In this document: positions 1 to 9,211 of the stretch, piece after piece | Numbering within the stretch: the stretch's first letter is position 1 | Layout: every line of letters begins with the position of its first letter | DNA from: Chitinolyticbacter meiyuanensis | GTDB lineage: Bacteria; Pseudomonadota; Gammaproteobacteria; Burkholderiales; Chitinibacteraceae | DNA: 64,000 nt | NCBI RefSeq assembly: GCF_008033135.1 | Contig: NZ_CP041335.1 | Coordinates: forward strand, 1,275,513 to 1,339,512 | Reading direction: 5' to 3' | Translations under genes and position numbers: made by a program | Notes under the pieces: generated by a model | Database searches by the model: none | Seen by the model: the letters and a program-made list of their open reading frames with translations, nothing else | What the model was told of the DNA's origin: nothing

Positions 1-646
1 TGTTTGCTTCTTCTTCTGCATCTGACAAGGGGGCTGTAAAATATTCCTCATCATGAGATTTCTTATGGGGCGTGAAGTTTTTTTTCTTCTTGCCAAGAAA
101 TTCAAATATTAACGCGTCTTCGGGAAGTGTGCTTGAGGCAACTTGTAGGGCTTTTGAGTGGAAGGTCCGAACTATTTTTTCTGCTTCTTTCGTAGAAAGA
201 GGCACTTGCCAATGTTGGGCATCTTTTACGAGTTTTTTAACGAAGTCGGCTCGGGATTTTCGAGTGAACGTAAAGACGGCCATGTTGGCAAAAGGAATGC
301 CAAGAACCTTTCTCATAAAAAGAAGGCGGCTGACCAAAGTGGTCGATTTGCCGGAGCCAGCGCCAGCTAGAATAGATATGGCAGCGGCTTCATTAAATAC
401 AACTTTTTGTTGTGCTGGGGTTGGCCCCATTCGTTTTGAACCTTCTCCTTTAAATAAATAGATGCTGGCTTTGTTGATATGTTCGTTCGTAACTGAAAAG
501 GCTTTCGTTTCATACAGTTTTCGAGTGGGAAGGGCTGGATGGCCAGCAGGAACGGATTCACCACCTGGCGCTGATGACGGTTTGGAAACTAGGTTCTTTA
601 ATACGCCGATCCATTTGAGCAACCGTTTCCAAATTTCCTTCAACAT
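1..646 (-). CDS. UvrD/Rep-type superfamily I helicase, N-terminal part (cut by window start)
   Basis: The minus strand reads open from an ATG at 646 to the window edge, giving 215 residues with no stop. A GGAG lies about 10 nt upstream of the ATG. After a basic, hydrophobic N-terminal stretch (residues 1-25) and a Pro/Ser-rich linker comes a Walker A motif AGAGSGKST near residue 110. It is followed by a motif Ia-like FTFTRKSRADFV and a TFHS motif, the order expected for UvrD/Rep/PcrA helicases. Family members unwind DNA with ATP and occur in repair and in defence systems such as Gabija. The roughly 90-residue extension before the Walker A is unusual, because UvrD proteins normally reach it within 30 residues. 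Helicase identity is well supported, but the specific role is unknown because the C-terminal two thirds lie outside the window. Confidence 0.8.
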   Translation of the reverse strand, partial: MLKEIWKRLLKWIGVLKNLVSKPSSAPGGESVPAGHPALPTRKLYETKAFSVTNEHINKASIYLFKGEGSKRMGPTPAQQKVVFNEAAAISILAGAGSGKSTTLVSRLLFMRKVLGIPFANMAVFTFTRKSRADFVKKLVKDAQHWQVPLSTKEAEKIVRTFHSKALQVASSTLPEDALIFEFLGKKKKNFTPHKKSHDEEYFTAPLSDAEEEAN

Positions 647-662
647 CGATTATAACTCCGAG

Positions 663-689
663 AAAACACGGCCGCTTCTCGCGGCCGTG
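663..689 (-). terminator. Rho-independent terminator after the 696-1040 gene
   Basis: A 9-bp GC-rich stem (CACGGCCGC / GCGGCCGTG) with a 5-nt loop occupies 667-689. On the minus strand it is followed by TTTTCT. It begins 6 nt after the stop codon of the upstream small gene. Confidence 0.7.
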
Positions 690-695
690 CTAGGG

Positions 696-1040
696 TTAAT
701 AGAGTTTCCATGTTGGCCTTGGCGGTTTAGAATCGCCGTTGCCGAATTCAAAAAAAAGGATGACCAAATCTTCGTGGGGTGTAGAGATTTCAGCCTGAAG
801 TCTTAAGCGAAGATACATTTTAACTTGTGTCGAAAGCGAGCTGCCCTCGTTAGAATGGCCTTCAGGTTCAGCAAGCATGTGCCAGTCTAGCTTGTTCAGT
901 GCATCCCAGTACAGAGGAAGCGGCTGCAAAATTACGCAGTACCGTAAGGCCTTTGAGCAGGTAAAGAGCGTCGTTAATGCGGCCACAAGCATGCGAGGGG
1001 TACATTTTAACCAATGCAACAGCGAGTGTTCGTGCAACAT
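696..1040 (-). CDS. Small protein of unknown function (114 aa)
   Basis: The ATG at 1040 has a good Shine-Dalgarno (TGAGGA, 6-7 nt upstream), and the frame ends just before a clear terminator. Both support a real gene despite the short length. The product has a hydrophobic patch around residues 15-45 and ends in a Pro/Lys-rich tail. No family is recognised. It lies directly upstream of the helicase gene on the same strand, but the terminator between them suggests separate transcription. A competing frame (868-1152, same strand) lacks a comparable ribosome-binding site. Confidence 0.5.
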   Translation of the reverse strand: MLHEHSLLHWLKCTPRMLVAALTTLFTCSKALRYCVILQPLPLYWDALNKLDWHMLAEPEGHSNEGSSLSTQVKMYLRLRLQAEISTPHEDLVILFFEFGNGDSKPPRPTWKLY

Positions 1041-1281
1041 GATTTTTCCTCAGGATCGTTGTTCCTGAAGACGTATAGTGCGAAAGGCGGCTAATGAGGG
1101 CGGTTGGAACGGTCGTTTTCAGATTCTTCGAAAAATTAGTACTCTGATGCAAAGCAACTTCTAGCGCTCCCGTGCATCGAGCCTAGTTAGGCGCAGAACA
1201 ACGATTGTGCTGTTCGACTCCTACCGGTGGCTAGCCAGATAGCCAAAGGTCGATTGATGACGGTGTTGATTGGAGAATCGA

Positions 1282-1443
1282 ATGCATCAACACACTCGTA
1301 CGCGCTTCATCATCTTTAATTGCGGTCAGATGCACCTGCTCCGCTTCAGCGACCAGAAGAAGCTTTCATCGTGGTGCGAGCGCCGCGCCCCCAGCTGGCA
1401 GGATTTTAATGCCCTGAAAGTTTGCAGCGCGTTTTGTCACTGA
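1282..1443 (+). CDS. Possible small ORF (53 aa), convergent with jetD
   Basis: An ATG with TGGAGA 6-7 nt upstream opens a 53-codon frame ending in TGA at 1443, overlapping the last codons of jetD tail-to-tail. The peptide is rich in Arg, Cys and aromatic residues and resembles nothing I recognise. The ribosome-binding site is the only support, so this may be a chance ORF. Confidence 0.25.
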   Translation: MHQHTRTRFIIFNCGQMHLLRFSDQKKLSSWCERRAPSWQDFNALKVCSAFCH

Positions 1444-2435
1444 AAGCTGAGCAACTGCTCGAATCCCAGTGCCTCTTGCGGAAACCACCGCCCGGCCCTC
1501 CACACGTCTGCCACTATCGTGCCCAACTCGATCCCCAACCAATCGACTGCGTCCTGGCAATCGGCGTTTTGGCATTCATGCTTCTCTCTGTGAACGCCAG
1601 ACCCAAGCAGCCACTTGTACCACTCTAGGGCTGGTGCAACTCTCGGCTCACCAGGGCCGGAGACACGGTTGAAGGCAAGCGGAATGCCGATACCCTTGGG
1701 GTCCAAATCCCCGAGGTACTGTGCGCCAACACCTCCAACCTCACGGAGCACTTGCCCCAGCGCAGCACCTGTGCTGCGAAAAGCCTCCCCGGCGCCGTAC
1801 ACCACCGCAGAGTAGCGCAGCGCACGTTGATTCCACTCACCAAAGCTCCAGTAGCTGTTGTGATTTTCAACAACCAGCACTGGTTTGCCGGGGGCTGGCG
1901 CGATGCGATAAGGCAAAGGCAGCGGCACAACGAACGCGCCTAAGGTGCCTAACTCTAGGCGCCTCGAGAACAGCGAATTGCCGGACCGCATTGCATCGAG
2001 CCGCTTTTCGTCGCCAAAAATTTCGAGCGAACGCTCTTTAATTGGAACGACGGTTAAGCCTCCACGGCGGCGCAGCAGGAAGTCGTTGATGGCTTTGGCC
2101 GCTACAAGCTGTGGTGATTTAAGCTCCGGCCAAAAGCCGAGCTCCGGAACCCAAGGAACTTTCGAGAAGTCGTCCTGAGGAGCCTCGACGCGCTCACGTA
2201 CCAGCGCGACCCAAAGGGGCAACGCTGGTCGACCTATTTTCTCCCAGCTGGCACGGGCAGGCAGCGAGATAGCGCCTGAAGCAGCAAGCTCTTGCAGCAC
2301 CTGCAGCAGACGTGCTCCACGCTCTGGGTGATTTCGGAGCTCAGGGTGTAGCTCGAAGTACAGCTGCTTCACCTGTGCAAGCTCGACGCGCTTGCGTGGG
2401 GACAGCGCAAGCCTGGCGGCGAACTCTACAGACAT
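1437..2435 (-). CDS. jetD: Wadjet system nuclease subunit JetD (DUF3322/DUF2220)
   Basis: The 332-aa product shows the JetD hallmarks. The central KERSLEIFGDEKRLD segment is typical of DUF3322/DUF2220. A C-terminal Toprim-like fold has the acidic residue in LVVEN (about residue 196) and the metal-binding GDLDPKG motif (about 247). JetD is the endonuclease that cuts circular plasmids stalled by the JetABC condensin-like motor. The start codon overlaps the jetC stop (TGATG), so translation is coupled. It is the last gene of the jetABCD operon. The DUF3322/DUF2220 architecture argues for type I or II rather than type III Wadjet. All key acidic residues appear intact. Confidence 0.9.
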   Translation of the reverse strand: MSVEFAARLALSPRKRVELAQVKQLYFELHPELRNHPERGARLLQVLQELAASGAISLPARASWEKIGRPALPLWVALVRERVEAPQDDFSKVPWVPELGFWPELKSPQLVAAKAINDFLLRRRGGLTVVPIKERSLEIFGDEKRLDAMRSGNSLFSRRLELGTLGAFVVPLPLPYRIAPAPGKPVLVVENHNSYWSFGEWNQRALRYSAVVYGAGEAFRSTGAALGQVLREVGGVGAQYLGDLDPKGIGIPLAFNRVSGPGEPRVAPALEWYKWLLGSGVHREKHECQNADCQDAVDWLGIELGTIVADVWRAGRWFPQEALGFEQLLSFQ

Positions 2436-5400
2436 CAGGCTACCTCGGCGCTAGAAGTCACCTGATCGTTGAGACGATATCGGACCGTCTCTAAGTGCCA
2501 CCGGCCTGTCTTGCTGTTCTGCCCGGCCCGTCGCAGCCGCACGAATGCGGAGAACTCAGCCAGCGCGTTGTAGTCCTGAATCGCCGTCGCGAATATCAAC
2601 TGCACGCCCATCGCCTGGGCCAGCAGGCGCTGTGCTTTCCACATCGTTGGCGATGTCGCCTTGGCAAACGGATTGTCCAAGATGAGTGGACCTCCGGCGA
2701 TTTTCTGAAGCTTAGCTTGTGTCTCGGCCCGCAACTGAGTGATGACGACGTAGAGAAATAGCGCCATTACCACGCCTTCGCCGCCAGAGTTTGAAATCTT
2801 CTCAACTGGGAGGTATTGCTGGCTCTCGTCAATGACCATGCGTAGCACCTGCAGGCCTAGAGGGCGGCCGCCATGGATGCGGAGCACCGACTCAGCGACT
2901 AAGTCCGAGCCCTTTGCAGGAACGACGTTGGCCTGGATGAGGCTGTCGAGGTAATGTGTGATTGCCTGACGCCGTGTTTCTAAGTTGATAGCGCTGAAGT
3001 TGGCGCGCATCTTCAGTACTGCCTTGCCAGCGACGTACGGTGCCGTGGCTGGGACGCGTTTGTCCATCGCCGCACTAAGCAGGCTCAAAGCGACGCGTGA
3101 GAGGTTGGCCATCTCGGTGACGCATGCCTCGAAGTCGGCCTGCATTTTGTCCAAGTTGTCCTTGGTGGTGCTGATGCGGTCGTCGAGACCTTCCAATAGT
3201 CTGCCTGCATCGCTGCACGCAGCTTTGAACTCGTTCGCCAGCATTGCCGCGGCCAGCTCAGGCTCAACCTTCTGAAGCTCTTTCTCCGCTGCGGCCGTCT
3301 TAACCGTGTCGAACTGTTCTCGAGCCTTGTCTTGCGCCTTGTCACTGGCCTTCGCCTTCTCACCATGCGCGCGAACGATGCGCGTCACCTGTTCGCTTAC
3401 ATCATCCTCCAGTACCAGCTCTGGCAGCTCGTTAAGTGCCATCGGCGGCTGACCTAGCATGTGGGCGAGTTCAAGGTTGAGCAACTCTAAGTTCGGCTGA
3501 ACCTCCAATTTCATGGCGCTCGTGGTAACTTCAGCGAGTTGAGCGTCCAAGGCCGCGGCGTCGCCGAGACGCTTTGCCCTGTCGCGAGCCTGGTCTGCTT
3601 CACCTAACGCCTCCATCTGGCGCTTTCCAGCCGCTTCGCTTAGGGCGGAGGCTTCGTCGCGCCGTCCTTCGAGTGCTGCATCATCTAGGGCCTCTATATC
3701 TGGAGTTGCTGCAGGGATGTCCCGGTTCTTCCGGTGCCATTCAGTGGACGCTGTCTGCGCTCCACCGCTTGCTGCCGCAGCAGAGACGTGTTCCTCCATG
3801 GCTTGTGTATGTTTTGCCTCAAGGCCAGGAAGCATTGCGCTGTGATCCATTCCATCGTAGGGCTCGACATGAGAGCGCATGATGGTGGGGTAGTCGCGTG
3901 TGTACTCCTCCCTTTTCTGGTCTCGTCGCTTGCGCGCCTCGGACATTTGGACGGCTAGGACGCCAAGCCGGTCCTGTTCGTTCGTTTTGTAGAGCGTGAG
4001 GGTGTCTGAGTAGGTGCCACGCAGCTCTTCGAGGGTCTGTGGGTTTGCCCTCAACAGCTGGTTGGCGTTGAGCGCTTTGTCATAGAACTCGATACGGGCA
4101 CGCTCCATTGCTAAGTCCTGAGCGCTGCTCTCAATGCGGACGGAGAGCTTGTTCTGTTCGAACGTCTCTGTCTCAAGCCGCTCGATTTCCCGCTGGGTGG
4201 CTTCCCGGCGAATTTCGATATCCTCCAGGCTTATCTCGAGCTCGGTGATGCGCTCAAGGCGCTGCTCTCGGCTAGCTTCGTATTGCTCAATGAAGTGCTG
4301 CAGTGCCTGCGCGTGAATGCGTGCGTCGCGTGCGTGACGGTCGCGTTGTGCCGCGGCCTCACGGCTTTCGCCCGCCGCAACAGCTTCCGCAGCCGCTTTG
4401 GTATGAGCACCCTCTTTGTGATCTTGAGTGAGCTGTCGCTCGGCCTGTAGCTGGTCCCGACGGATGACAGCCTGCGCTAACTGTCCTTCACCAAATCGCT
4501 TGACGTATGCCCGGAGAGTCTCGAGTGCCGCAAGTGCGCCGGTCTGACGCTGGTAGTAGTCCCCGCGTCGTCGTTCTTCCTGGCGAATACTCTCCGCCAG
4601 TGTGCCCGCAAGTGCTTCAGCGGCGACTCGGTTGTAGGCCGCGTCGCTGTCGGTTGGCGCGACGAGTCGGGTGGCCGCTTCTGCGCTGGGCTCGAGGGCC
4701 AGAGGCGAAATGACGACGGGACGGGAGAGCTTCTGACCCTTCCAATTGACCGCGCGCGCCTTGTCCATCTCGCTCTGGGCCAGCGAAACGCCAAGAAAGC
4801 GTGCGGGGTCGCTGAGCACCAGGGCGCGCGAACGCTCTGCATCTGGAAGCGCGTCAGCAAGATATTCGTTGTATGGTCGGACTGAGCGGATGCCGGCTTC
4901 GCGCAGCTTCGAAACAACAAGGGCCACATCTGGGTTGTTCCCCGCGACGCCGGTCTCTTCGATTGAGCGCATCGTCGCTTTAAGCTCGGCAAGTCGCACG
5001 TCTACAAGAGACACCTCCAACGCGGAAGCTGTGATCACGCGTTGGAGAACTGCCGGGAGGGCCGGGGAGTCGGGGTCTGCCGTGTCAGATTCAACCGCCT
5101 GTAGAATGGCGGGAAGCTGTGAGAGCCGCTCGCGTTCGGCGGTGCCTTCCCCGATGAAGTCGGTAGCCGCGTGAATCTCGGCGTCCAGGCGGCCGAGTTC
5201 GTTGCCGAGGCGCACTTCCTCCATACGCCAGTGTTGCTCAAGCAGCTCGTGTTGGCTGGTCTCGAGCTTGTGGGCCTCTTCCTCCCGACGCATTTGCTGT
5301 TCCGTCGCGTTCCAGCGAGTCAGCGCATTCTCGGCCGGCTCGTCGTCGCTGCATAGGAGCCCTGATGCCATCATGCGGTCGCGCTCGAAGGCCCAAGTCT

Positions 5401-6832
5401 TCTCCTCCTGAGAAAGTTTGGCTCGCTCATCGCCTAGAGGCCATCGGCGCTTTTCGTCTTCTCCAAGTGCGGTGCGGTACGCTTTCACTTGGTCGCCTCG
5501 CTCTTCGGACTCCTTCTCAATCTTGCGCTGCTTCTCGCGAAACACCTGTTCGTGCTGGTACAGCGCGGCACGGAGTAGCGCCCCTCGCATGTCGAGACGG
5601 TCTTTGAACGGCTTTAGGCCTTCTTGTGCAAGCTCAGCTTGAGCCTCTAGCTCGCTCAGACGAAGCTCCTCGGCTTTGACCTCGGTCAGCAATCGTGCCG
5701 CCTTCACGTGGGTGATGCGGTCTTGTGCAGCTTTCAATGCCTGAGCCGCTTGACCCACTCGCACTTCTGCGGCCCGAACGGCTCGTACGTGCAGGAGCGA
5801 TGTCATGCTGGAAGCTTGCCGTGAAGAGCTGAGGACCTCGGCTGCAGCGACTGCAGCCACCGACCTCTGAGTATCCTCGTATTCCTTCTCCTGCTTCTGT
5901 TTGTCGCGTCGGGTGGCAGAGCGCTCTTGCAATCCGAGGCTGAGTCTCGCGCCGGCGAAGATGACGTTGGTCTCGTCACCCAGCGCAAGACGGTAGTTGT
6001 GAGCCAACTGCTCGAAGGCGTGAAGCACAACCCGAAACTTTGTCAGCTCGTTGAGCTGGGCTTGGTAGAACGGCTTACGACGAAGTTTGTCGCAGGCGAT
6101 AGCCACCGCTTCCCGGACAGCACCAGCCCGTTGGGCATCTAGCGTCAGGTGGAAAAACTTTTGGAGGAATGCTGCTTCGCTATTGAAGTTGAGGAAGCCG
6201 GTGTCGATCCCGCCCTCTTGCACCGAGAAGTTGACCTGCATCTGCAGCATTTCAAGATCGATGAGCCGCTCTTCGCGAAGGTGACGCTGCCAGTCGGCCT
6301 GCTTGCGGGTCACATAGACATCGGGGTGCCGTTTCTGCTCGTCGTGAACCCAGTTCGAGAACTCGGCCAGGGATACAGACGGCTTGGTGCCGAGCTTGGG
6401 CGCCGGCACAGCCTCCAGGCTCAATGGTCCCATCGCTTCGAAACTGAAGAAGATTCGGTCGCTCTCTGGGGCGTCATTTCCTGCCTTGATGGACACGACC
6501 TGACCCATGACAAGGCGGTAGGGCTGGCCGCCCCCCGTACGCGAAGGCATCTCCCACTCGATGAGGATGAAGCCGGGTAGGCCGTCCTGAGCAAAGTACT
6601 GTGAGAAGTGGTTATTTTTGTTCTGTAGATGCTTTAGGAAGCGGTCTTGGCTCGTGTCAAAGCACGAGAAGATCAGGCTGAGCAGCGAGGTCTTACCGCC
6701 GCCGTTCTCGAGGTTGATGATGGTGTCCGTAGGTAGATACGTATCCGGGTCTGTGAGGTCCAGTAGAAGCCCGTCGTACCAAGCCATCGAGTAGCCACAG
6801 TTGCCGAGGTAGATACGCGAAATCCGCTGCAT
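2435..6832 (-). CDS. jetC: Wadjet SMC-like ATPase JetC (MukB/MksB-type)
   Basis: A 1465-aa SMC-family ATPase. The Walker A LENGGGKTS sits at residues 41-49. Long charged coiled-coil segments run through the middle, and the signature SGGEG (about 1349) and Walker B LILDNP (about 1383) are near the C-terminus. In Wadjet this subunit extrudes DNA loops with JetA and JetB and hands plasmids to JetD. An in-frame upstream start exists at 6901, but the ATG at 6832 lies one base after the jetB stop (TGA-C-ATG) and gives the expected short N-terminus before the head domain. The length fits type II-like JetC better than the roughly 1100-aa type I proteins. The residue after the Walker B Asp is Asn, not the usual Glu. 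Confidence 0.9.
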   Translation of the reverse strand: MQRISRIYLGNCGYSMAWYDGLLLDLTDPDTYLPTDTIINLENGGGKTSLLSLIFSCFDTSQDRFLKHLQNKNNHFSQYFAQDGLPGFILIEWEMPSRTGGGQPYRLVMGQVVSIKAGNDAPESDRIFFSFEAMGPLSLEAVPAPKLGTKPSVSLAEFSNWVHDEQKRHPDVYVTRKQADWQRHLREERLIDLEMLQMQVNFSVQEGGIDTGFLNFNSEAAFLQKFFHLTLDAQRAGAVREAVAIACDKLRRKPFYQAQLNELTKFRVVLHAFEQLAHNYRLALGDETNVIFAGARLSLGLQERSATRRDKQKQEKEYEDTQRSVAAVAAAEVLSSSRQASSMTSLLHVRAVRAAEVRVGQAAQALKAAQDRITHVKAARLLTEVKAEELRLSELEAQAELAQEGLKPFKDRLDMRGALLRAALYQHEQVFREKQRKIEKESEERGDQVKAYRTALGEDEKRRWPLGDERAKLSQEEKTWAFERDRMMASGLLCSDDEPAENALTRWNATEQQMRREEEAHKLETSQHELLEQHWRMEEVRLGNELGRLDAEIHAATDFIGEGTAERERLSQLPAILQAVESDTADPDSPALPAVLQRVITASALEVSLVDVRLAELKATMRSIEETGVAGNNPDVALVVSKLREAGIRSVRPYNEYLADALPDAERSRALVLSDPARFLGVSLAQSEMDKARAVNWKGQKLSRPVVISPLALEPSAEAATRLVAPTDSDAAYNRVAAEALAGTLAESIRQEERRRGDYYQRQTGALAALETLRAYVKRFGEGQLAQAVIRRDQLQAERQLTQDHKEGAHTKAAAEAVAAGESREAAAQRDRHARDARIHAQALQHFIEQYEASREQRLERITELEISLEDIEIRREATQREIERLETETFEQNKLSVRIESSAQDLAMERARIEFYDKALNANQLLRANPQTLEELRGTYSDTLTLYKTNEQDRLGVLAVQMSEARKRRDQKREEYTRDYPTIMRSHVEPYDGMDHSAMLPGLEAKHTQAMEEHVSAAAASGGAQTASTEWHRKNRDIPAATPDIEALDDAALEGRRDEASALSEAAGKRQMEALGEADQARDRAKRLGDAAALDAQLAEVTTSAMKLEVQPNLELLNLELAHMLGQPPMALNELPELVLEDDVSEQVTRIVRAHGEKAKASDKAQDKAREQFDTVKTAAAEKELQKVEPELAAAMLANEFKAACSDAGRLLEGLDDRISTTKDNLDKMQADFEACVTEMANLSRVALSLLSAAMDKRVPATAPYVAGKAVLKMRANFSAINLETRRQAITHYLDSLIQANVVPAKGSDLVAESVLRIHGGRPLGLQVLRMVIDESQQYLPVEKISNSGGEGVVMALFLYVVITQLRAETQAKLQKIAGGPLILDNPFAKATSPTMWKAQRLLAQAMGVQLIFATAIQDYNALAEFSAFVRLRRAGQNSKTGRWHLETVRYRLNDQVTSSAEVA

Positions 6833-6833
6833 G

Positions 6834-7571
6834 TCAGGCCTCCGCCATCGATGACGTTCGGATAGCCTCCTGAGCGATGTCGAACAGTCGACGCAGCGCA
6901 AGCTCTCGAAGCTGAATACGCAGCCGGTGCGTCGGAGTGTAGGTCACCGACGCGTCATCCTCCGCGTCCCGGTCCAGCCGGACTAAGCCGTTTGCTTGCA
7001 TGTGTCCTAGCGCGATCTTCACGATGCCTACTAGCGAGTTGGGCGACGCACGTTGTCCCGCTGGCAGAACCAGCGGCATTGCTGAAATGGCCTCCCAGCC
7101 AGGAGCCAGTTCAGAGGGAACATCGGCCGGCAGGGCCGAGGACTCCTTCAGGCGTCGAGCCAAGGCATAGAGTGCGTCTCGGCAGTTTGATACTGATGAC
7201 GGAGGCGGCGTGTAGTCGTCGTCATCCAAACCGTCGGTGGTTGGATAAAAAACGGCAGCGATGGCGACGTGTGCGAGTAGTAGGCTTGCCTTCTGGCCAG
7301 CATCCATGTTGTTCCGGATATCCGTCATGCGAAGGGCGAACCGGCTCTCTCGGGAGGAGGGTACAACGATGAGCCCACGCTCGCTGACATCAAGTATTAG
7401 GAGTTCCATGCCCGTAGCTACGTCCTGAACCTGGCTCGCGAACTCTGGATTGGCACGGAAATGCCCGAGCAACTCTCGATACTCTGCGTCGTTCACTGGT
7501 GACAGCGTGGTGTGCAGCGCTTTGTAGACGAGGCGTGCGGCATGCCTAACGCCAAACTGGATGTCCGTCAC
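6834..7571 (-). CDS. jetB: Wadjet subunit JetB (MukE/MksE-like, DUF4194-type)
   Basis: A 245-aa protein lying between jetA and jetC. It starts with GTG at 7571, overlapping the jetA stop (GTGA), and ends one base before jetC. Size, position and the C-terminal helical and winged-helix-like segments (residues 180-240) fit the kite-like JetB/MukE subunit that bridges JetA and the JetC heads. It has no catalytic motifs, as expected. Assignment rests mainly on operon context and length, because sequence similarity to MukE-like proteins is weak by eye. Confidence 0.8.
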   Translation of the reverse strand: MTDIQFGVRHAARLVYKALHTTLSPVNDAEYRELLGHFRANPEFASQVQDVATGMELLILDVSERGLIVVPSSRESRFALRMTDIRNNMDAGQKASLLLAHVAIAAVFYPTTDGLDDDDYTPPPSSVSNCRDALYALARRLKESSALPADVPSELAPGWEAISAMPLVLPAGQRASPNSLVGIVKIALGHMQANGLVRLDRDAEDDASVTYTPTHRLRIQLRELALRRLFDIAQEAIRTSSMAEA

Positions 7572-9058
7572 GGATGCACTCCTTTGGGTGTGAAGCTTAA
7601 ATTTGTTCCGCGCGCAACGTCGGCGACGAACTCTTCTAGTGCCTCGGCTCGCATGTTCTTGAAGTCAGATTCGGAGTGCGCATATGCGCGGAACAAGGTA
7701 AGGACCAGACAGCGACGCATTGTCCAATCGAATCCGGCCTCCTCTGCCTGATACAGCAACTCATCGAGGCGCCATGACTGACCTAGCGAGAACTTACCTC
7801 CCAGCCACGCGGCGGCCTGCTTGATGACGGCTTCGTCGAACTGCAAGGGTGGAGGCTCGTACGGCTTGATTTCGCCATCATCCTCTTCGGATTCCTTGTC
7901 TTCTGCACGCTGTTCCAGCAGGAGCGAGAACAATGAGTTGAGGTCATAGACGCGAGGCTGGGTCGGCGGATACATCGCGCTGAGCATATGCTCGGCGTGC
8001 TTGACCAGATAGGGGATCGGAAGCTCGATGAGCTGCGGAAGCAGCCGCGACTCAAGGTCGGGTAACCCGGTGGCCCGCCGCGCTCGGAATACTGCACGCT
8101 GCGATTCGAGGAAGCGGTCGTTGGCGCCACTGATGTCGCCGACCAGTTGAGTGCGCAGCATGCTGGCACCCTGGAGCGTTTTGAGCAGCAAGGCGAGATT
8201 GGTCCTCGCCCGCGGCTCTTCAGCCTGTCGGAGTGCTTCTAAGACGGACTCCTCCATCCATTGGTCCTCAGCTTGACGCTGTCGAACGTGATCGCGCGCG
8301 CGGTCTAGGCCAGGCCCCATGTCGCGGGTCCAGTTCACCGTGCCAGGTGCGCGGTATGCTTGGTGCAGCTTGTCGCGAATGAGCTGACGGTACTCGATGG
8401 AGAGCGTCCGAGCCCGTTTGGCGATTTCCAAGGCGGCATCGAACCTGCCTCGTTGCACGAGTAGGTCAAGCATCTTTTCCATCAGTTCTTGGGCGTCTTC
8501 CGGGGCAAGGTCCAGCATGCCGAGGTAGACCAGATAGCCTTCAGGGGTTGGCTTGTACCGGTAGATATCTTCAAGGTCCGGTACATAAGTTACAAGTCTG
8601 AACCGCACCATACGCGGCCCTTTATAGGCCGCCTCGAAATGCTCGAACGCGAATTCCTTGTATTGGTTGGACTTGTTGTCGAGAGCTGCCAACACGGTTT
8701 CGGCAACCTTCAGAAGCTCAGCCTTGTTCAACGCGGGCTTCATAATCGCAGCCACACCGGCGATATGCGTCAAGACCTCGTCGCTCGTGCAGCCGGTAGA
8801 CACTGTCGTGCCTTCCATCATCTGGTCGAGTGCCGATAGAGCAAGGTAGTGGGTGTCAATACCCAAGAAGAGCGAACCATCCTCACCTATCCGTTGCTTG
8901 CTGAGTTCCAGCGCAAAGAGTGGACGTAGTAGCAATAGGTTGCGCTGCTGTCGGGAAAGGTCGAGCAGTCCTAGCGTAGGCGCAACGTAGGCCATATCCG
9001 ATGCAACTTCCGTCTCGACGTCCAATTTATGCGTCACCGAGGCGAAGAGCATATCCAC
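7568..9058 (-). CDS. jetA: Wadjet kleisin-like subunit JetA
   Basis: A 496-aa, mostly helical acidic protein, first gene of the jetABCD operon. Its position and size match JetA, the MukF/MksF-like kleisin that closes the SMC ring. I do not see the typical opening of the DUF3375 family found in type I JetA, which together with the long JetC suggests a type II-like system. The frame opens at GTG 9058, and an ATG at 9052 is an alternative. An acidic stretch (about residues 397-405, EDKESEEDDGE) precedes the C-terminal domain. The upstream 150 bp is AT-rich and could hold a promoter. Confidence 0.8.
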   Translation of the reverse strand: MDMLFASVTHKLDVETEVASDMAYVAPTLGLLDLSRQQRNLLLLRPLFALELSKQRIGEDGSLFLGIDTHYLALSALDQMMEGTTVSTGCTSDEVLTHIAGVAAIMKPALNKAELLKVAETVLAALDNKSNQYKEFAFEHFEAAYKGPRMVRFRLVTYVPDLEDIYRYKPTPEGYLVYLGMLDLAPEDAQELMEKMLDLLVQRGRFDAALEIAKRARTLSIEYRQLIRDKLHQAYRAPGTVNWTRDMGPGLDRARDHVRQRQAEDQWMEESVLEALRQAEEPRARTNLALLLKTLQGASMLRTQLVGDISGANDRFLESQRAVFRARRATGLPDLESRLLPQLIELPIPYLVKHAEHMLSAMYPPTQPRVYDLNSLFSLLLEQRAEDKESEEDDGEIKPYEPPPLQFDEAVIKQAAAWLGGKFSLGQSWRLDELLYQAEEAGFDWTMRRCLVLTLFRAYAHSESDFKNMRAEALEEFVADVARGTNLSFTPKGVHP

Positions 9059-9211
9059 CAGCTGCCAAGCTGTAGGTCAATAACGAGCACGGAATATACA
9101 CAGTAGGCGAACCTGATGAGCAGTAGTTGGAAATGTATATATAAATATTATTATGCTATTCGCGGCATAGATGCCGGGCGGTAATTGCAGAAAATCTGCT
9201 TTGCATCAAAC
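9059..9211 (-). promoter_or_regulatory. AT-rich leader upstream of jetA, probable promoter region
   Basis: The 153 bp between the peptidase gene and jetA contain a strongly AT-rich run (about 9138-9156, alternating TA and AT) in otherwise GC-rich DNA. I cannot define -35 and -10 boxes with confidence. It could give jetABCD its own promoter, separate from the upstream pair. Confidence 0.3.

Noticed and set aside
868..1152. 94-codon minus-strand frame overlapping the 696-1040 gene
   Set aside because: No Shine-Dalgarno, and it conflicts with a frame that has one plus a terminator.
1186..1192. GTTAGGC resembling an attC right core
   Set aside because: No L boxes or long complementary arms around it; probably chance.
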